Assembly (NCBI RefSeq): GCF_023100905.1
Contig: NZ_CP064686.1
Span: forward strand, 1,054,001-1,118,000
Direction of reading: 5' to 3'
DNA length: 64,000 nucleotides
From: Bradyrhizobium sp. 4
Lineage (GTDB): Bacteria > Pseudomonadota > Alphaproteobacteria > Rhizobiales > Xanthobacteraceae
Shown: positions 28,134 through 36,375 of the stretch, piece after piece
How positions within the stretch are numbered: the stretch's first letter is position 1
How the letters are laid out: each line of letters starts with the position of its first letter
Notes under the pieces: model-generated
What the model was told of the DNA's origin: nothing
Seen by the model: only the letters and a program-made list of their open reading frames with translations
Databases searched by the model: none
Position numbers and translations under genes: made by a program

Positions 28134-28513
28134 TTTCGTGGTCCGCCCACCGCGCGAGCGGCCGATCGCCTGTTCACACTCCCCCCTTTTCCGCCGCTCG
28201 CCGAGCGATGCGCTTTGATCGAGGTGGAGTCGATCGACAAAGCCACTCGGTCCTTGCCGCAGCGGGCGAGCGCTTCAAAGATCGCCTGCCAATGTCCGCG
28301 CTTAGCCCAGCGATTGAACCGATTGTAGATCGTCGTGTAAGGGCCATAGTCGGACGGGCAATCGCGCCAGCGTGCGCCGCACTGGAGCATGTGAATGATA
28401 CCGCTGATAATGCGTCGATCGTCTTCGCGCGCCGGGCCGGTCTGGTTCGTTGGCAGATGCGGCTCTATCTGAGCCCACTGCTTGTCGTTGAGCCAGAACA
28501 GTCCTTTGCGCAT
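28121..28513 (-). CDS. IS5-family transposase, N-terminal frame (OrfA), copy 1
   Basis: A 130-residue frame: MRKGLFWLNDKQWAQIEPHL, then RRIISGIIHMLQCGARWRDC and the first DDE aspartate in RVALSIDSTSIKAHRSASGG. In IS427-type elements the full transposase is made by frameshifting into the second frame, which begins near the end of this one. Only change seen against copy 2 in this part: Val/Leu at RVALSID and Glu/Gln at PAREDD. Confidence 0.85.
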   Translation of the reverse strand: MRKGLFWLNDKQWAQIEPHLPTNQTGPAREDDRRIISGIIHMLQCGARWRDCPSDYGPYTTIYNRFNRWAKRGHWQAIFEALARCGKDRVALSIDSTSIKAHRSASGGKGGSVNRRSAARAVGGPRKSTR

Positions 28514-28579
28514 CGAAGTCCCCCGTGCCGAATCAACTTGGCACCAGGGAATCAGAACTCGCTAATTAGGTACAGACCC

Positions 28580-30020
28580 TAGCATTACAGTTGCTTTTGT
28601 TGCGGGCTTCTGAATCCATGGGCAACCATGATTCGAATGTCGTGGGCGCGGGCCGCGTCGGTTGAGGCGACGCTTGCGTTGTGGGCGGCGTCGCTTCGAG
28701 AGATCAAGCAACGGATACGTCCGTTGTTCACGCAAGAGCGTGTTGCGACGAATGCAGGTCTGTTCCTGGAAGGTCTGCTCGGAGATGAGCAGCGCAAGAC
28801 CGGTTGGATGCGCGCGGAGGCGGCTGGCGATCCCGGCCCATGGCGGCAGCAGGCGATTCTGGGTCGTGGAGACTGGGACGCTGATGCCCTGCGCGATATC
28901 GTGCACGACTATGTCATCGAGCATTTGGCGGATGACGATGCGGTGCTCGTGATCGACGAGACCGGTTTTCTCAAACAGGGCAAAGCGTCATGCGGAGTGG
29001 CGCGGCAATACACTGGTTCGGCAGGAAAGATCACGAACTGCCAGATCGGCGTCTTCGCTGCCTACGTTTCGCGTCATGGCCATGCGTTCATCGATCGCGC
29101 GTTGTATCTTCCGAAGGAATGGACCGACGATCCAGATCGTCTGGAAGCCACATATGTGCCTGCCGATGTCGGCTTTGCGACCAAACCAAAGCTTGCGACG
29201 AGAATGATCGCACGCGCGATAGCCGGGTCTGTACCATTCAAGTGGGTTGCCGGTGATACCGTCTACGGTGTTGGCAACATCGAACAGCAACTACGTCGGG
29301 CAGGCAAAGGCTACGTGCTTGGGGTCAGCAGCGCTCATGTGTTTCGATCCTGGGGCAAGCGACCGCCGGTCGCCGGTACGGCTGCAGACCTCGCCCGGAC
29401 GCGGCGCTCATCCGACTGGAAGCGCCTGTCGGCGGGAGCCGGAACCAAAGGACCGCGGCTGCACGATTGGTGTTATCTCGAATTGGCGGATCTCGAGGCC
29501 GAGCAGTCCAACAGTGCAAATGACGGTTTGTGGACACGCGGTCTACTGATCCGTCGTCGCATTGCCGATGATGACCTCGCCTTCTTCACCACCTGGTGCC
29601 CAGCGGGAACAGCCATTGAAACGCTGGTCGCGGTCGAAGGCCATCGATGGGCGATCGAGGACAGCTTTGAAACCGCGAAAAACGAGTTCGGGCTCGATCA
29701 CAACGAGAGCAGATCCTGGCATGGCTGGCACCGTCATGTGTCCTTGGTGATGCTCGCCTTCGCCATGATGGCCGCGATCCGACATCGCGCTAATCCGCCA
29801 CCGCCCAAAAAAACGAAACGGCGCCCCCCGGCAAAAGCCAAAACATAACCACCCCACCACTGATCCGTTGGTCAATCCAGGAAATCCGCCGCATTGCTAT
29901 CAGACTTGCGCGGAAGCGGATTCAACCCGCACACATCATCGCATGGTCCTTCTGGCGCAGAGCTCACCAGGCTGCCGCTCAACGCGCCCACTTCAAATCA
30001 AAAAAGCAACTGTAATGCTA
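28580..30020 (+). mobile_element. IS701-family insertion sequence
   Basis: About 1.44 kb. The left end AGCATTACAGTTGCTTTT (from 28581) is the exact inverse of the right end AAAAGCAACTGTAATGCT (to 30019), and CTAG overlaps both outer junctions. It holds one transposase gene. The left end is fused to the IS5-type copy at 28579. Confidence 0.88.
28628..29848 (+). CDS. IS701-family transposase
   Basis: A transposase of up to 406 residues with a DDE_5/IS701 domain: DDAVLVIDETGFLKQGKASC with the first aspartates, VARQYTGSAGKITNCQIGVF, FKWVAGDTVYGVGNIEQQLR with the second aspartate, and GHRWAIEDSFETAKNEFGLD with the catalytic glutamate. The start is uncertain between 28628 and the next in-frame ATG at 28637. 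It ends in a basic tail (PPPPKKTKRRPPAKAKT). The frame is intact. Confidence 0.9.
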   Translation: MIRMSWARAASVEATLALWAASLREIKQRIRPLFTQERVATNAGLFLEGLLGDEQRKTGWMRAEAAGDPGPWRQQAILGRGDWDADALRDIVHDYVIEHLADDDAVLVIDETGFLKQGKASCGVARQYTGSAGKITNCQIGVFAAYVSRHGHAFIDRALYLPKEWTDDPDRLEATYVPADVGFATKPKLATRMIARAIAGSVPFKWVAGDTVYGVGNIEQQLRRAGKGYVLGVSSAHVFRSWGKRPPVAGTAADLARTRRSSDWKRLSAGAGTKGPRLHDWCYLELADLEAEQSNSANDGLWTRGLLIRRRIADDDLAFFTTWCPAGTAIETLVAVEGHRWAIEDSFETAKNEFGLDHNESRSWHGWHRHVSLVMLAFAMMAAIRHRANPPPPKKTKRRPPAKAKT

Positions 30021-30543
30021 GGTGACGACTATCCAAAAGCCGCAAGCCGGAACATTGCAAGGCGAGTGGTAGACCGGCTGCTGGCGAGTCGTTTTTGTCC
30101 TTCGATGCTTGGACGTTTCCGACGCGCGGTAGCATTAACCCACAATCGCAAATGTCGCATATGGTCATGTTAGTGACGTGCCCCGTCAAGGAAGCTTGGT
30201 CTCACCTGAGGTTTAATACAAATCAACAGGGTGGCAGATAGGGCTGCAATCGGCCGATCTCCGCTGAACGTGCGTGAAATATGTCAAATGCTCTCAATCA
30301 AACCGGCGACTTCGCTAGTTTCGTGCATGTTGCGTTGCCGTACTGCATGATGGTGGAGCGCGGTATTCCGAACCGTTAGAATGGCAGAGTGCGTCGGAAG
30401 CGGGATTGCGAAAAACCGACAGTGCCGCGCGAACGTGCTGCGTCGTACGCGTCAATCGATGGGGACTGCGATCATAACGACAGCAGCATCATTGGCGGCC
30501 CGCCGAATAGGCGAGAAGTCACTAACATGCTCAGGAATTGACG
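30021..30543. other. Intergenic region with a purU-like remnant
   Basis: About 520 bases before folD. Positions 30146-30198 (starting ATCGCAAATGTCGCATATGG) closely resemble 54869-54921, itself part of a decayed purU. Otherwise no gene was recognised. Confidence 0.4.
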
Positions 30544-31509
30544 ATGAGTGCTATCGTAATCGATGGAAAGGCGATCGCCGAGGTCCTTCGGAATCGCGTT
30601 GCGCGCGATGTGGCGTGGCTTCAAGCCGAATGCAACGTTACCCCGGGGTTAGCCGTGGTGCTGGTTGGCGAGGACCCGGCCAGTTCGGTTTACGTGAGGA
30701 CGAAAGCCAAGCAGGCGCAAGCCGTCGGCTTTAAATCTCAACAATTCCTGCTGCCGAGCAATGTTGGCCAAGCCGAACTGCTGACGTTAATCGAGAAACT
30801 TAACGCTGACGACACGGTCGATGGCATCCTCGTTCAGCTTCCACTGCCGGGGCACATCGACCGTTGCCGTGTCCTGGAAGCCATCGATCCGGCTAAGGAT
30901 GTCGATGGCTTCCATCCTTACAACATTGGACGATTGGCGGCCGGTCAGCCCGCTCTTGCCCCTTGCACCCCTCTTGGTGTTGTCCACCTCGTCAAGACTG
31001 TTGTGCGTGACCTGGACGGGCTTGACGTTGTCGTTATTGGTCGCTCGAATATCGTCGGAAAACCTCTGGCACTGCTTCTCGGTGATGCCGGATGTACCGT
31101 TACAGCTGCACAGCTCCAGACGCGCAATCTGCCGGAACATTGCCGAAGGGCCGACATTGTCGTGGCTGCCGCCGGCTGCGCGGGGCTGGTCCGTGGCGAT
31201 TGGCTTAAGCCGCGCGCGATTGTCATCGATGTTGGCATCAATCGCGCGACGGATACGACCGGCTCCCCCAAAATTGTCGGAGATGTTGCTTTTGCCGAGG
31301 CAAGCAAGCGCGCGAGTTACATTACTCCTGTGCCTGGCGGCGTTGGTCCGATGACGGTCGGCTACTTGCTCGCGAATACTGTTGACGCGGCGATTTCGCG
31401 CCGAGAGTTGTCATCGCTGGCGAATCCTTACGATCGGAACATTTCGTCATCATCCAAGCTCAAATCCGACAGAGAGATCGTTCGGCTTGATCCTGAGCGA
31501 GCAACCTAG
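30544..31509 (+). CDS. folD: Methylenetetrahydrofolate dehydrogenase/cyclohydrolase FolD
   Basis: A 321-residue bifunctional FolD, which oxidises 5,10-methylene-tetrahydrofolate to methenyl- and then 10-formyl-tetrahydrofolate. Landmarks: the catalytic lysine in SSVYVRTKAKQAQAVGF, DGILVQLPLPGHID, the Rossmann segment VVVIGRSNIVGKPLALLL and the C-terminal signature YITPVPGGVGPMTVGYLLAN. The usual His-Ser/Arg-x-Thr segment after the third strand reads AAQLQTRNL here, which is unusual. The C-terminus extends about 25 residues past the common end. The start is ATG 30544. It is not next to soxBDAG (8 kb away), but sarcosine oxidase produces its substrate. As a second, island-borne FolD it is likely dedicated to demethylation. 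Confidence 0.93.
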   Translation: MSAIVIDGKAIAEVLRNRVARDVAWLQAECNVTPGLAVVLVGEDPASSVYVRTKAKQAQAVGFKSQQFLLPSNVGQAELLTLIEKLNADDTVDGILVQLPLPGHIDRCRVLEAIDPAKDVDGFHPYNIGRLAAGQPALAPCTPLGVVHLVKTVVRDLDGLDVVVIGRSNIVGKPLALLLGDAGCTVTAAQLQTRNLPEHCRRADIVVAAAGCAGLVRGDWLKPRAIVIDVGINRATDTTGSPKIVGDVAFAEASKRASYITPVPGGVGPMTVGYLLANTVDAAISRRELSSLANPYDRNISSSSKLKSDREIVRLDPERAT

Positions 31510-31525
31510 AGGCCCGGCGTAACTG

Positions 31526-32527
31526 CTACCTTTCGGGCGTTTCGTGCAATCGCTCTGCTCGCGGCGCTTTACCGAAGCGTGCCCGGTATGTGCGAGAGAA
31601 GTGGCTCGCACTTGTAAATCCGCAGGCTAGCGCAATCTCGAGTACCGAAAGGCTGGTTTGCCTGACCAGATCACGCGCGCGATCGAGCCTCAGCGCTAAA
31701 TAGTGCTCGCCGATTGAGTGTCCGAGATGTTGGCGAAAAAGGCGTTCGAGATGTCGGAGCGAAACGTCAGCGAGACGAGCCAGATCTTCCCGCGATACTG
31801 GATTTTCCACAGTTTGCTCCATTCGACTGATCACCCGAAGCAGGGGCGCATGTGCGATGCCGAGACGTTCTCGCAATGGCATTCGCTGGGGACCGGTTCC
31901 TTCGCGAACGTGAGTCTGAAGGAACCACTCACTCACAGCCATTGCTAAAGCGCTTCCGTGTTCGCGAGCAAGCAGGGCGTGCATCATGTCAAGCGGCGCA
32001 GCGCCACCGCTCGATGTCAATCGATCACGATCGATTTCATAGAGAGAGCGCCGCAGATCGAGGTCGGGGTAGTCCTCGACAAAGGCCGGCGCATGCTCCC
32101 AGTGAATGGTAAATCGGTAGCCGGTGAGCAGAGTCGCCCGCGCAAGAATGTAAGGTCCGCCCGATACCCCACCTAGAGTGACGCCGAGCCGAGCAAGTCT
32201 CCGTAGCCATGCGAAAGTCGGAGCATGTCGAAAGAGCGCCGGATTGCCGCCGGCGCATACGAATAAGTAGTCGAAGTGAGCGTCTGTCCCGACACAATAG
32301 TCCGTTTGAATACGTACGCCGTTCGATGCCGCGGTGGCTTCTCCGTCGATCGAGACATGACTCCAGTGGTATAGCGCTCGACCGGATAGGCGATTTGCGG
32401 CGCGCAGCGGTTCGATCACCGACACATAAGGCAACATTGCAAAATCAGGAATCAACAGGAAGCCGACATGAGCCGCTGGTTTGGTCAAGTTGTCGCTTCT
32501 GGGCAATCGAAGGTCGCTGGCGATCAT
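31526..32527 (-). CDS. GlxA-family AraC-type transcriptional regulator
   Basis: A 333-residue regulator with an N-terminal DJ-1/PfpI-like domain (VGFLLIPDFAMLPYVSVIEP, FDYLFVCAGGNPALF, GGVSGGPYILARA; residues 15-190) and a C-terminal AraC double helix-turn-helix (REDLARLADVSLRHLERLFR, LSVLEIALACGFTSASHFSR, YRARFGKAPRAER). The start at 32527 (MIASDLRLPRSDN) is chosen because a related N-terminus recurs at 39505; a longer frame upstream is unconserved. The family includes GbdR, SouR and CdhR, regulators of glycine betaine, sarcosine and carnitine catabolism, so control of the sox genes is a reasonable inference. It is convergent with folD (17 bases apart) and divergent from ligase copy 2. Confidence 0.88.
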   Translation of the reverse strand: MIASDLRLPRSDNLTKPAAHVGFLLIPDFAMLPYVSVIEPLRAANRLSGRALYHWSHVSIDGEATAASNGVRIQTDYCVGTDAHFDYLFVCAGGNPALFRHAPTFAWLRRLARLGVTLGGVSGGPYILARATLLTGYRFTIHWEHAPAFVEDYPDLDLRRSLYEIDRDRLTSSGGAAPLDMMHALLAREHGSALAMAVSEWFLQTHVREGTGPQRMPLRERLGIAHAPLLRVISRMEQTVENPVSREDLARLADVSLRHLERLFRQHLGHSIGEHYLALRLDRARDLVRQTSLSVLEIALACGFTSASHFSRTYRARFGKAPRAERLHETPER

Positions 32528-32820
32528 GACGGAGAAGCTACGCCGTTCAATGTGCACTAGACAAGCGGGACTTTTGGGGCGCCGGCTTTGGGCCGCTGAT
32601 GCCTGCCTCAGGAAAACGCCTGGCGCAAAGAAAGCGAAAGAGGTTGCCTGTGCTTTTGCAAACAGATGATGTCTTGTTGCCGTCGTTGCTGCGATGCAGC
32701 GATAAATTGGTGGCGACGTCCTGCAACCAATCCTCCCGCACGAAGGATTCAATTCTGGCTCGATCGCGCCGATATCTTCACATCAGCTAGTTGGCTGCAT
32801 TTTTACTCCTTAGGCTCCCT

Positions 32821-34482
32821 ATGATGACCTCTGCAAAGATAACACGAAACAAGCTGCGTGATCAGGTGGCAGGCGCCTTGCGCAAGGTTGAGGCGCTGGA
32901 AGCGGCATACGAGACGATCACGGTTGGACAGCTTGTTTCAGAGCGAGCGCGAACGCACGGTACCGCCACTGCGATCAACGTCTTCGAGCGCGACGAGCGC
33001 GCAACGTACGCGGAGATGGACCGCTGGTCCAATAAGTATGCCCATGCTTTGCGGGCATTTGGAGTGAGCAAGGGGGATCGCGTTGGTGTGATGCTGCCAA
33101 ATCGGATCGAGTTCCCGATCCTTTGGTTTGCCTTTGCAAAACTCGGTGCCGTGATGGTGCCGATCAACAAGCGCCTGACGCCAAGAGAGATTGAATATGT
33201 TCTTAGCGACACGCAGGCTAAGTGTGCGGTCGTTGACGAGTCCTCATGGGCAGTGTTTTCGGCAATGGATCCATGGCCGCAAGAGCTCTCGAAGGAGCGG
33301 GTCATTGTTGTCGGGCAACGCCCATCGACGAGCGGGACGTGTGCTTCCCTGGATGATCTGCTCAAGGGCGCGGGAGAGGCTCCGGTTAACGAGGATGTCG
33401 GCCCCGACGATCTGCTGAACATCCAATATACCTCGGGGACGACTGGCTTTCCCAAGGGCTGCATGTTGACGCACGACTTCTGGGGCATTGGCTCGTATCG
33501 ATGGGCGTCCATGGACTATGAGCCGTACAAGAGCTATCTCTCCATGGGGCCGTTCTCCTACGGCGAGCCGCAAGCTCATCTTCTGAAGTCATACCGACAA
33601 GGCGGAACGCTTTACCTGGCTCCGCAAATCAGCTCGACGCGGTTGCTTGGCTGGATCAAGCAATACAGCATCGAGTGGTGTTCGTTTCCCGAATTGGTTG
33701 CACGCCAGGCAGAGGCCGAGGATATCGACGGAACGACTTCGCTCAAGCAGACCATAAATTGGGGCTGGACTCCCGAGACGCTAGCCCGCTTCCGAAAGCG
33801 GTTTGGCGTGCGTACCGGCGACGGTTTTTCGATGACGGAAATCAGCTTCGGCACCATATTGCCGAATGAACTTGAAGAGGCGATCGACCTTGGCTCGGTG
33901 GGCATACGCGCGTCGTTCCGTGAGTTGCGGTTGGTCAATGACGACGGCAGCCCTACGCCGATTGGCGAGATCGGTGAGCTCTGGGTGAGGGGGCGCGGGA
34001 TTTTCAAGGGTTACTGGAACAATCCACAGGCAAATGCTGCCGTATTCGAAGGTGAATGGTTCAAGACGGGTGACCTGTTACGCTGCGACGATCTCGGCTT
34101 CTATTGGCTGGTCGGACGCAAGAAGGACATGATCCGTCGTTCGAGCGAGAATATTGCTGCGCGCGAGGTCGAGGCGGTCATCTGCGAAATCCCCGGGATC
34201 TCGGATGTCGCCGCGGTGCCAGTTCGCGATGTCAAGCGGGGTGAGGAGGTCAAGATCTACGTGGAGCTCAAGGAGGGCGTCACGCCAGCAGATCTGCCGG
34301 TGGAGCGCATTCTCGAGCATGCTCGAGCGCGTTTGGCTGCCTTCAAGGTGCCGCGATACATTGCCTTCATTCCAGCTCTTCCCCGGCCCGATACAAAGTC
34401 ACGGGTGCTCAAGCGCGAATTGACGGCCATCAGCGATCCAATCTCCGGCTCCTATGACACGGAGGAGATGCGCTGGCGTTAG
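32821..34482 (+). CDS. AMP-forming acyl-CoA ligase (CaiC-like), copy 2
   Basis: A 553-residue paralogue of the ligase at 5184-6836. It keeps YTSGTTGFPKG, SMTE, FKTGDL and the C-terminal TKSRVLKREL with Arg in the usual catalytic-Lys position. Long stretches (for example 33590-33803, and 34060 to near the end) are almost base-identical to copy 1. The stretch about 33803-34060 is clearly diverged, giving a mosaic. The first 15 codons also differ. Preferred start ATG 32821; an upstream TTG would add 10 residues. It is divergent from the GlxA-type regulator with about 290 bases between. There is no copy of the 354-residue protein beside it. Confidence 0.88.
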   Translation: MMTSAKITRNKLRDQVAGALRKVEALEAAYETITVGQLVSERARTHGTATAINVFERDERATYAEMDRWSNKYAHALRAFGVSKGDRVGVMLPNRIEFPILWFAFAKLGAVMVPINKRLTPREIEYVLSDTQAKCAVVDESSWAVFSAMDPWPQELSKERVIVVGQRPSTSGTCASLDDLLKGAGEAPVNEDVGPDDLLNIQYTSGTTGFPKGCMLTHDFWGIGSYRWASMDYEPYKSYLSMGPFSYGEPQAHLLKSYRQGGTLYLAPQISSTRLLGWIKQYSIEWCSFPELVARQAEAEDIDGTTSLKQTINWGWTPETLARFRKRFGVRTGDGFSMTEISFGTILPNELEEAIDLGSVGIRASFRELRLVNDDGSPTPIGEIGELWVRGRGIFKGYWNNPQANAAVFEGEWFKTGDLLRCDDLGFYWLVGRKKDMIRRSSENIAAREVEAVICEIPGISDVAAVPVRDVKRGEEVKIYVELKEGVTPADLPVERILEHARARLAAFKVPRYIAFIPALPRPDTKSRVLKRELTAISDPISGSYDTEEMRWR

Positions 34483-35037
34483 CTCGTTCTCTTTCGCGCG
34501 AGCGAGCTGAGGCCGCGGTTTGTATATTTCGACAAGGAGAAGGGGCGTGCGCAAAGCTGAGTGGCAAGAGTGGTTTCGTTACGACTTGGCGGCGGCCTAC
34601 AGATGCACGGCAGAGCCGCAATCACCTTAGTAGGAGCTACGGCCAGGCCAGCGCTCAAACGCCGCTTTGATCGCATAAGCCCGGAGCACGCGACCTGACG
34701 GTACGTAGGGGCGTGCAACCTGAGCGGTGGCAACCAATAGAGCCCATCATGAAAAGACCCTCCAAGACATTTCCTTGATGAATGGCGTGCGCTCGCTCGC
34801 GACTGGAGCACAATAAGGATCGAATGATTGGAGTAATCAGCCGCTCCGTCATTTCGCATGCGGAGTGGATTTGAGGTCAAGTGATACCTTTCAAATGGAA
34901 AAAAGTGGCGACCGCCTTTTCTAGTTCGGAACGGATACTGTGGACGTGGTCGTGGGTCGGAAAACGTAGCGCGCCTACCTCCTCGGAAAGCGCTGAAGTC
35001 GAAATGTCACGCAATCAATCTTCGTGGAAGTAGCAGG
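34483..35037. other. Intergenic region
   Basis: About 555 bases. One stop-free stretch (LGGGLQMHGRAAITLVGATA near 34590-34640) may be a remnant, but I cannot assign it. GGAAG at 35026-35030 is the ribosome binding site of the next gene. Confidence 0.4.
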
Positions 35038-36219
35038 ATGATGAACGATGTGGTGAATATCGATGATCTGCGTAAGCTGGCGAAGCGCCGGCTCCCGAAG
35101 ATTGCCTATGATTACGTTGAGGGCGGCACCGACGACGAGGCGGCCCTACTCACCAATCTACAGGCATTCCGCCGGACGCGTGTCATTCCGAGGTACCTCG
35201 TCGATGTCAGTGTGCGCGATCAGTCGACCGTCCTGTTCGGTCGCACTTATTCCAGCCCGATCGGTATCGCGCCGACCGGACTGGCCGGCCTTCTTCGCCC
35301 GGGTGCGGACATCATGCTGGCTCAAGCGGCGCGCGACGCCAACGTGCCTTTCATCATGTCGGGCGTTAGCACGGGTTCGATCGAGGATCTTGGGAAGGTG
35401 GCACCCGACCATGGATGGTACCAGCTCTACTCGTCCAAGGATCCGTCGATCTCCGAAGACATGATTAAACGGGCGAGCGATGCTGGGCTGAGGACTCTAG
35501 TCTTTACCGTCGACGTGCCGGAATCCTCCAACCGCGAGCGCGACCTTCGGAACGGCTGGCGGCGACCGTTAAAGCTCACCTGGAAGACCAAATTCGAAGC
35601 GCTCCGGCATCCGGCCTGGATGATGCAGTGGTTGCAACATGGGGCACCTTACTTCGACAACTGGACCAAGTACGCAGGTCCCAATGCCAGCGTCGAACAG
35701 GTGGCCGATCTTGTCGCCAACCAATGCCGCGCGCCGATGACCTGGAAGCATGTTGAGCGCTATCGTGAGCTGTGGAAGGGAAACTTTGTGATCAAGGGAA
35801 TCATGCACCCCGATGACGCGGTGCGCGCGCACTCCCTTGGCGTCGACGGTATCATCGTCTCCAATCACGGGGGCCGCCAGCTCGACAATGCGCCTTCGCC
35901 GCTCGAGATGCTGCCCAGGATTTGCGACGTGGTGGGCGACAACATGACCGTGATGCTCGATAGCGGAATTCGGCGGGGGCTTGATGTCTTGATCGCCATC
36001 TGCATGGGCGCTCAGTTTGTCTTCCAGGGCCGGCCAACGCTCTACGGCGTGACGGCTGGTGGAGTAGCCGGCGCAGCAAAGGCGCTGGCGATCTTCCGTC
36101 GCGAAATCGACATCAGTATGGCCCAGATGGGCGTGAGCAGCATCGCCGATCTAGGCCGGCATCACTTGATGTGGAAAGACAATGAGGATTGGCGCAGCAA
36201 TCGCCGCGAAGAAACGTAG
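35038..36219 (+). CDS. FMN-dependent alpha-hydroxy-acid dehydrogenase (LldD/MdlB-like)
   Basis: A 393-residue TIM-barrel flavoenzyme that oxidises an L-2-hydroxy acid to the 2-oxo acid. Landmarks: IAYDYVEGGTDDEAALLTN, SPIGIAPTGLAGLLRPGADI, the catalytic-histidine motif SNHGGRQLDNAPSPLEML (His277) and the FMN-phosphate segment LDSGIRRGLDVLIAICMGA. GGAAG lies seven bases before the ATG at 35038. It could be lactate-, glycolate- or mandelate-type; the sequence does not decide. The next gene is a D-2-hydroxyacid dehydrogenase-like flavoprotein, so the pair could oxidise both enantiomers of one substrate. Confidence 0.88.
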   Translation: MMNDVVNIDDLRKLAKRRLPKIAYDYVEGGTDDEAALLTNLQAFRRTRVIPRYLVDVSVRDQSTVLFGRTYSSPIGIAPTGLAGLLRPGADIMLAQAARDANVPFIMSGVSTGSIEDLGKVAPDHGWYQLYSSKDPSISEDMIKRASDAGLRTLVFTVDVPESSNRERDLRNGWRRPLKLTWKTKFEALRHPAWMMQWLQHGAPYFDNWTKYAGPNASVEQVADLVANQCRAPMTWKHVERYRELWKGNFVIKGIMHPDDAVRAHSLGVDGIIVSNHGGRQLDNAPSPLEMLPRICDVVGDNMTVMLDSGIRRGLDVLIAICMGAQFVFQGRPTLYGVTAGGVAGAAKALAIFRREIDISMAQMGVSSIADLGRHHLMWKDNEDWRSNRREET

Positions 36220-36375
36220 CGGGTCGACTTCAATCTGGTCTTGAGCGGCCATTCCTACCTCACCATCAAGCCGACTCGGTCGCGCCCGGGTGTGTGTCTG
36301 CCTGCGGTCACGCCAGCCTCCCCGCCGTGAGTATCCGCGACTTGACTGTCAAGAGCATCGATGTTCGGAGAAACA

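Larger units (their letters stand above)
27743..28579 (-). mobile_element. IS5-family (IS427-type) insertion sequence, copy 1
   Basis: An 837-bp element on the minus strand from GGGTTCAGACTC at 27743 to GTACAGACCC at 28579, flanked by CTA on the left and TAG on the right (probable TA duplication). A second copy of the same length and orientation is at 46993-47829, differing at a handful of positions. The right end directly abuts the IS701 element. Confidence 0.88.
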
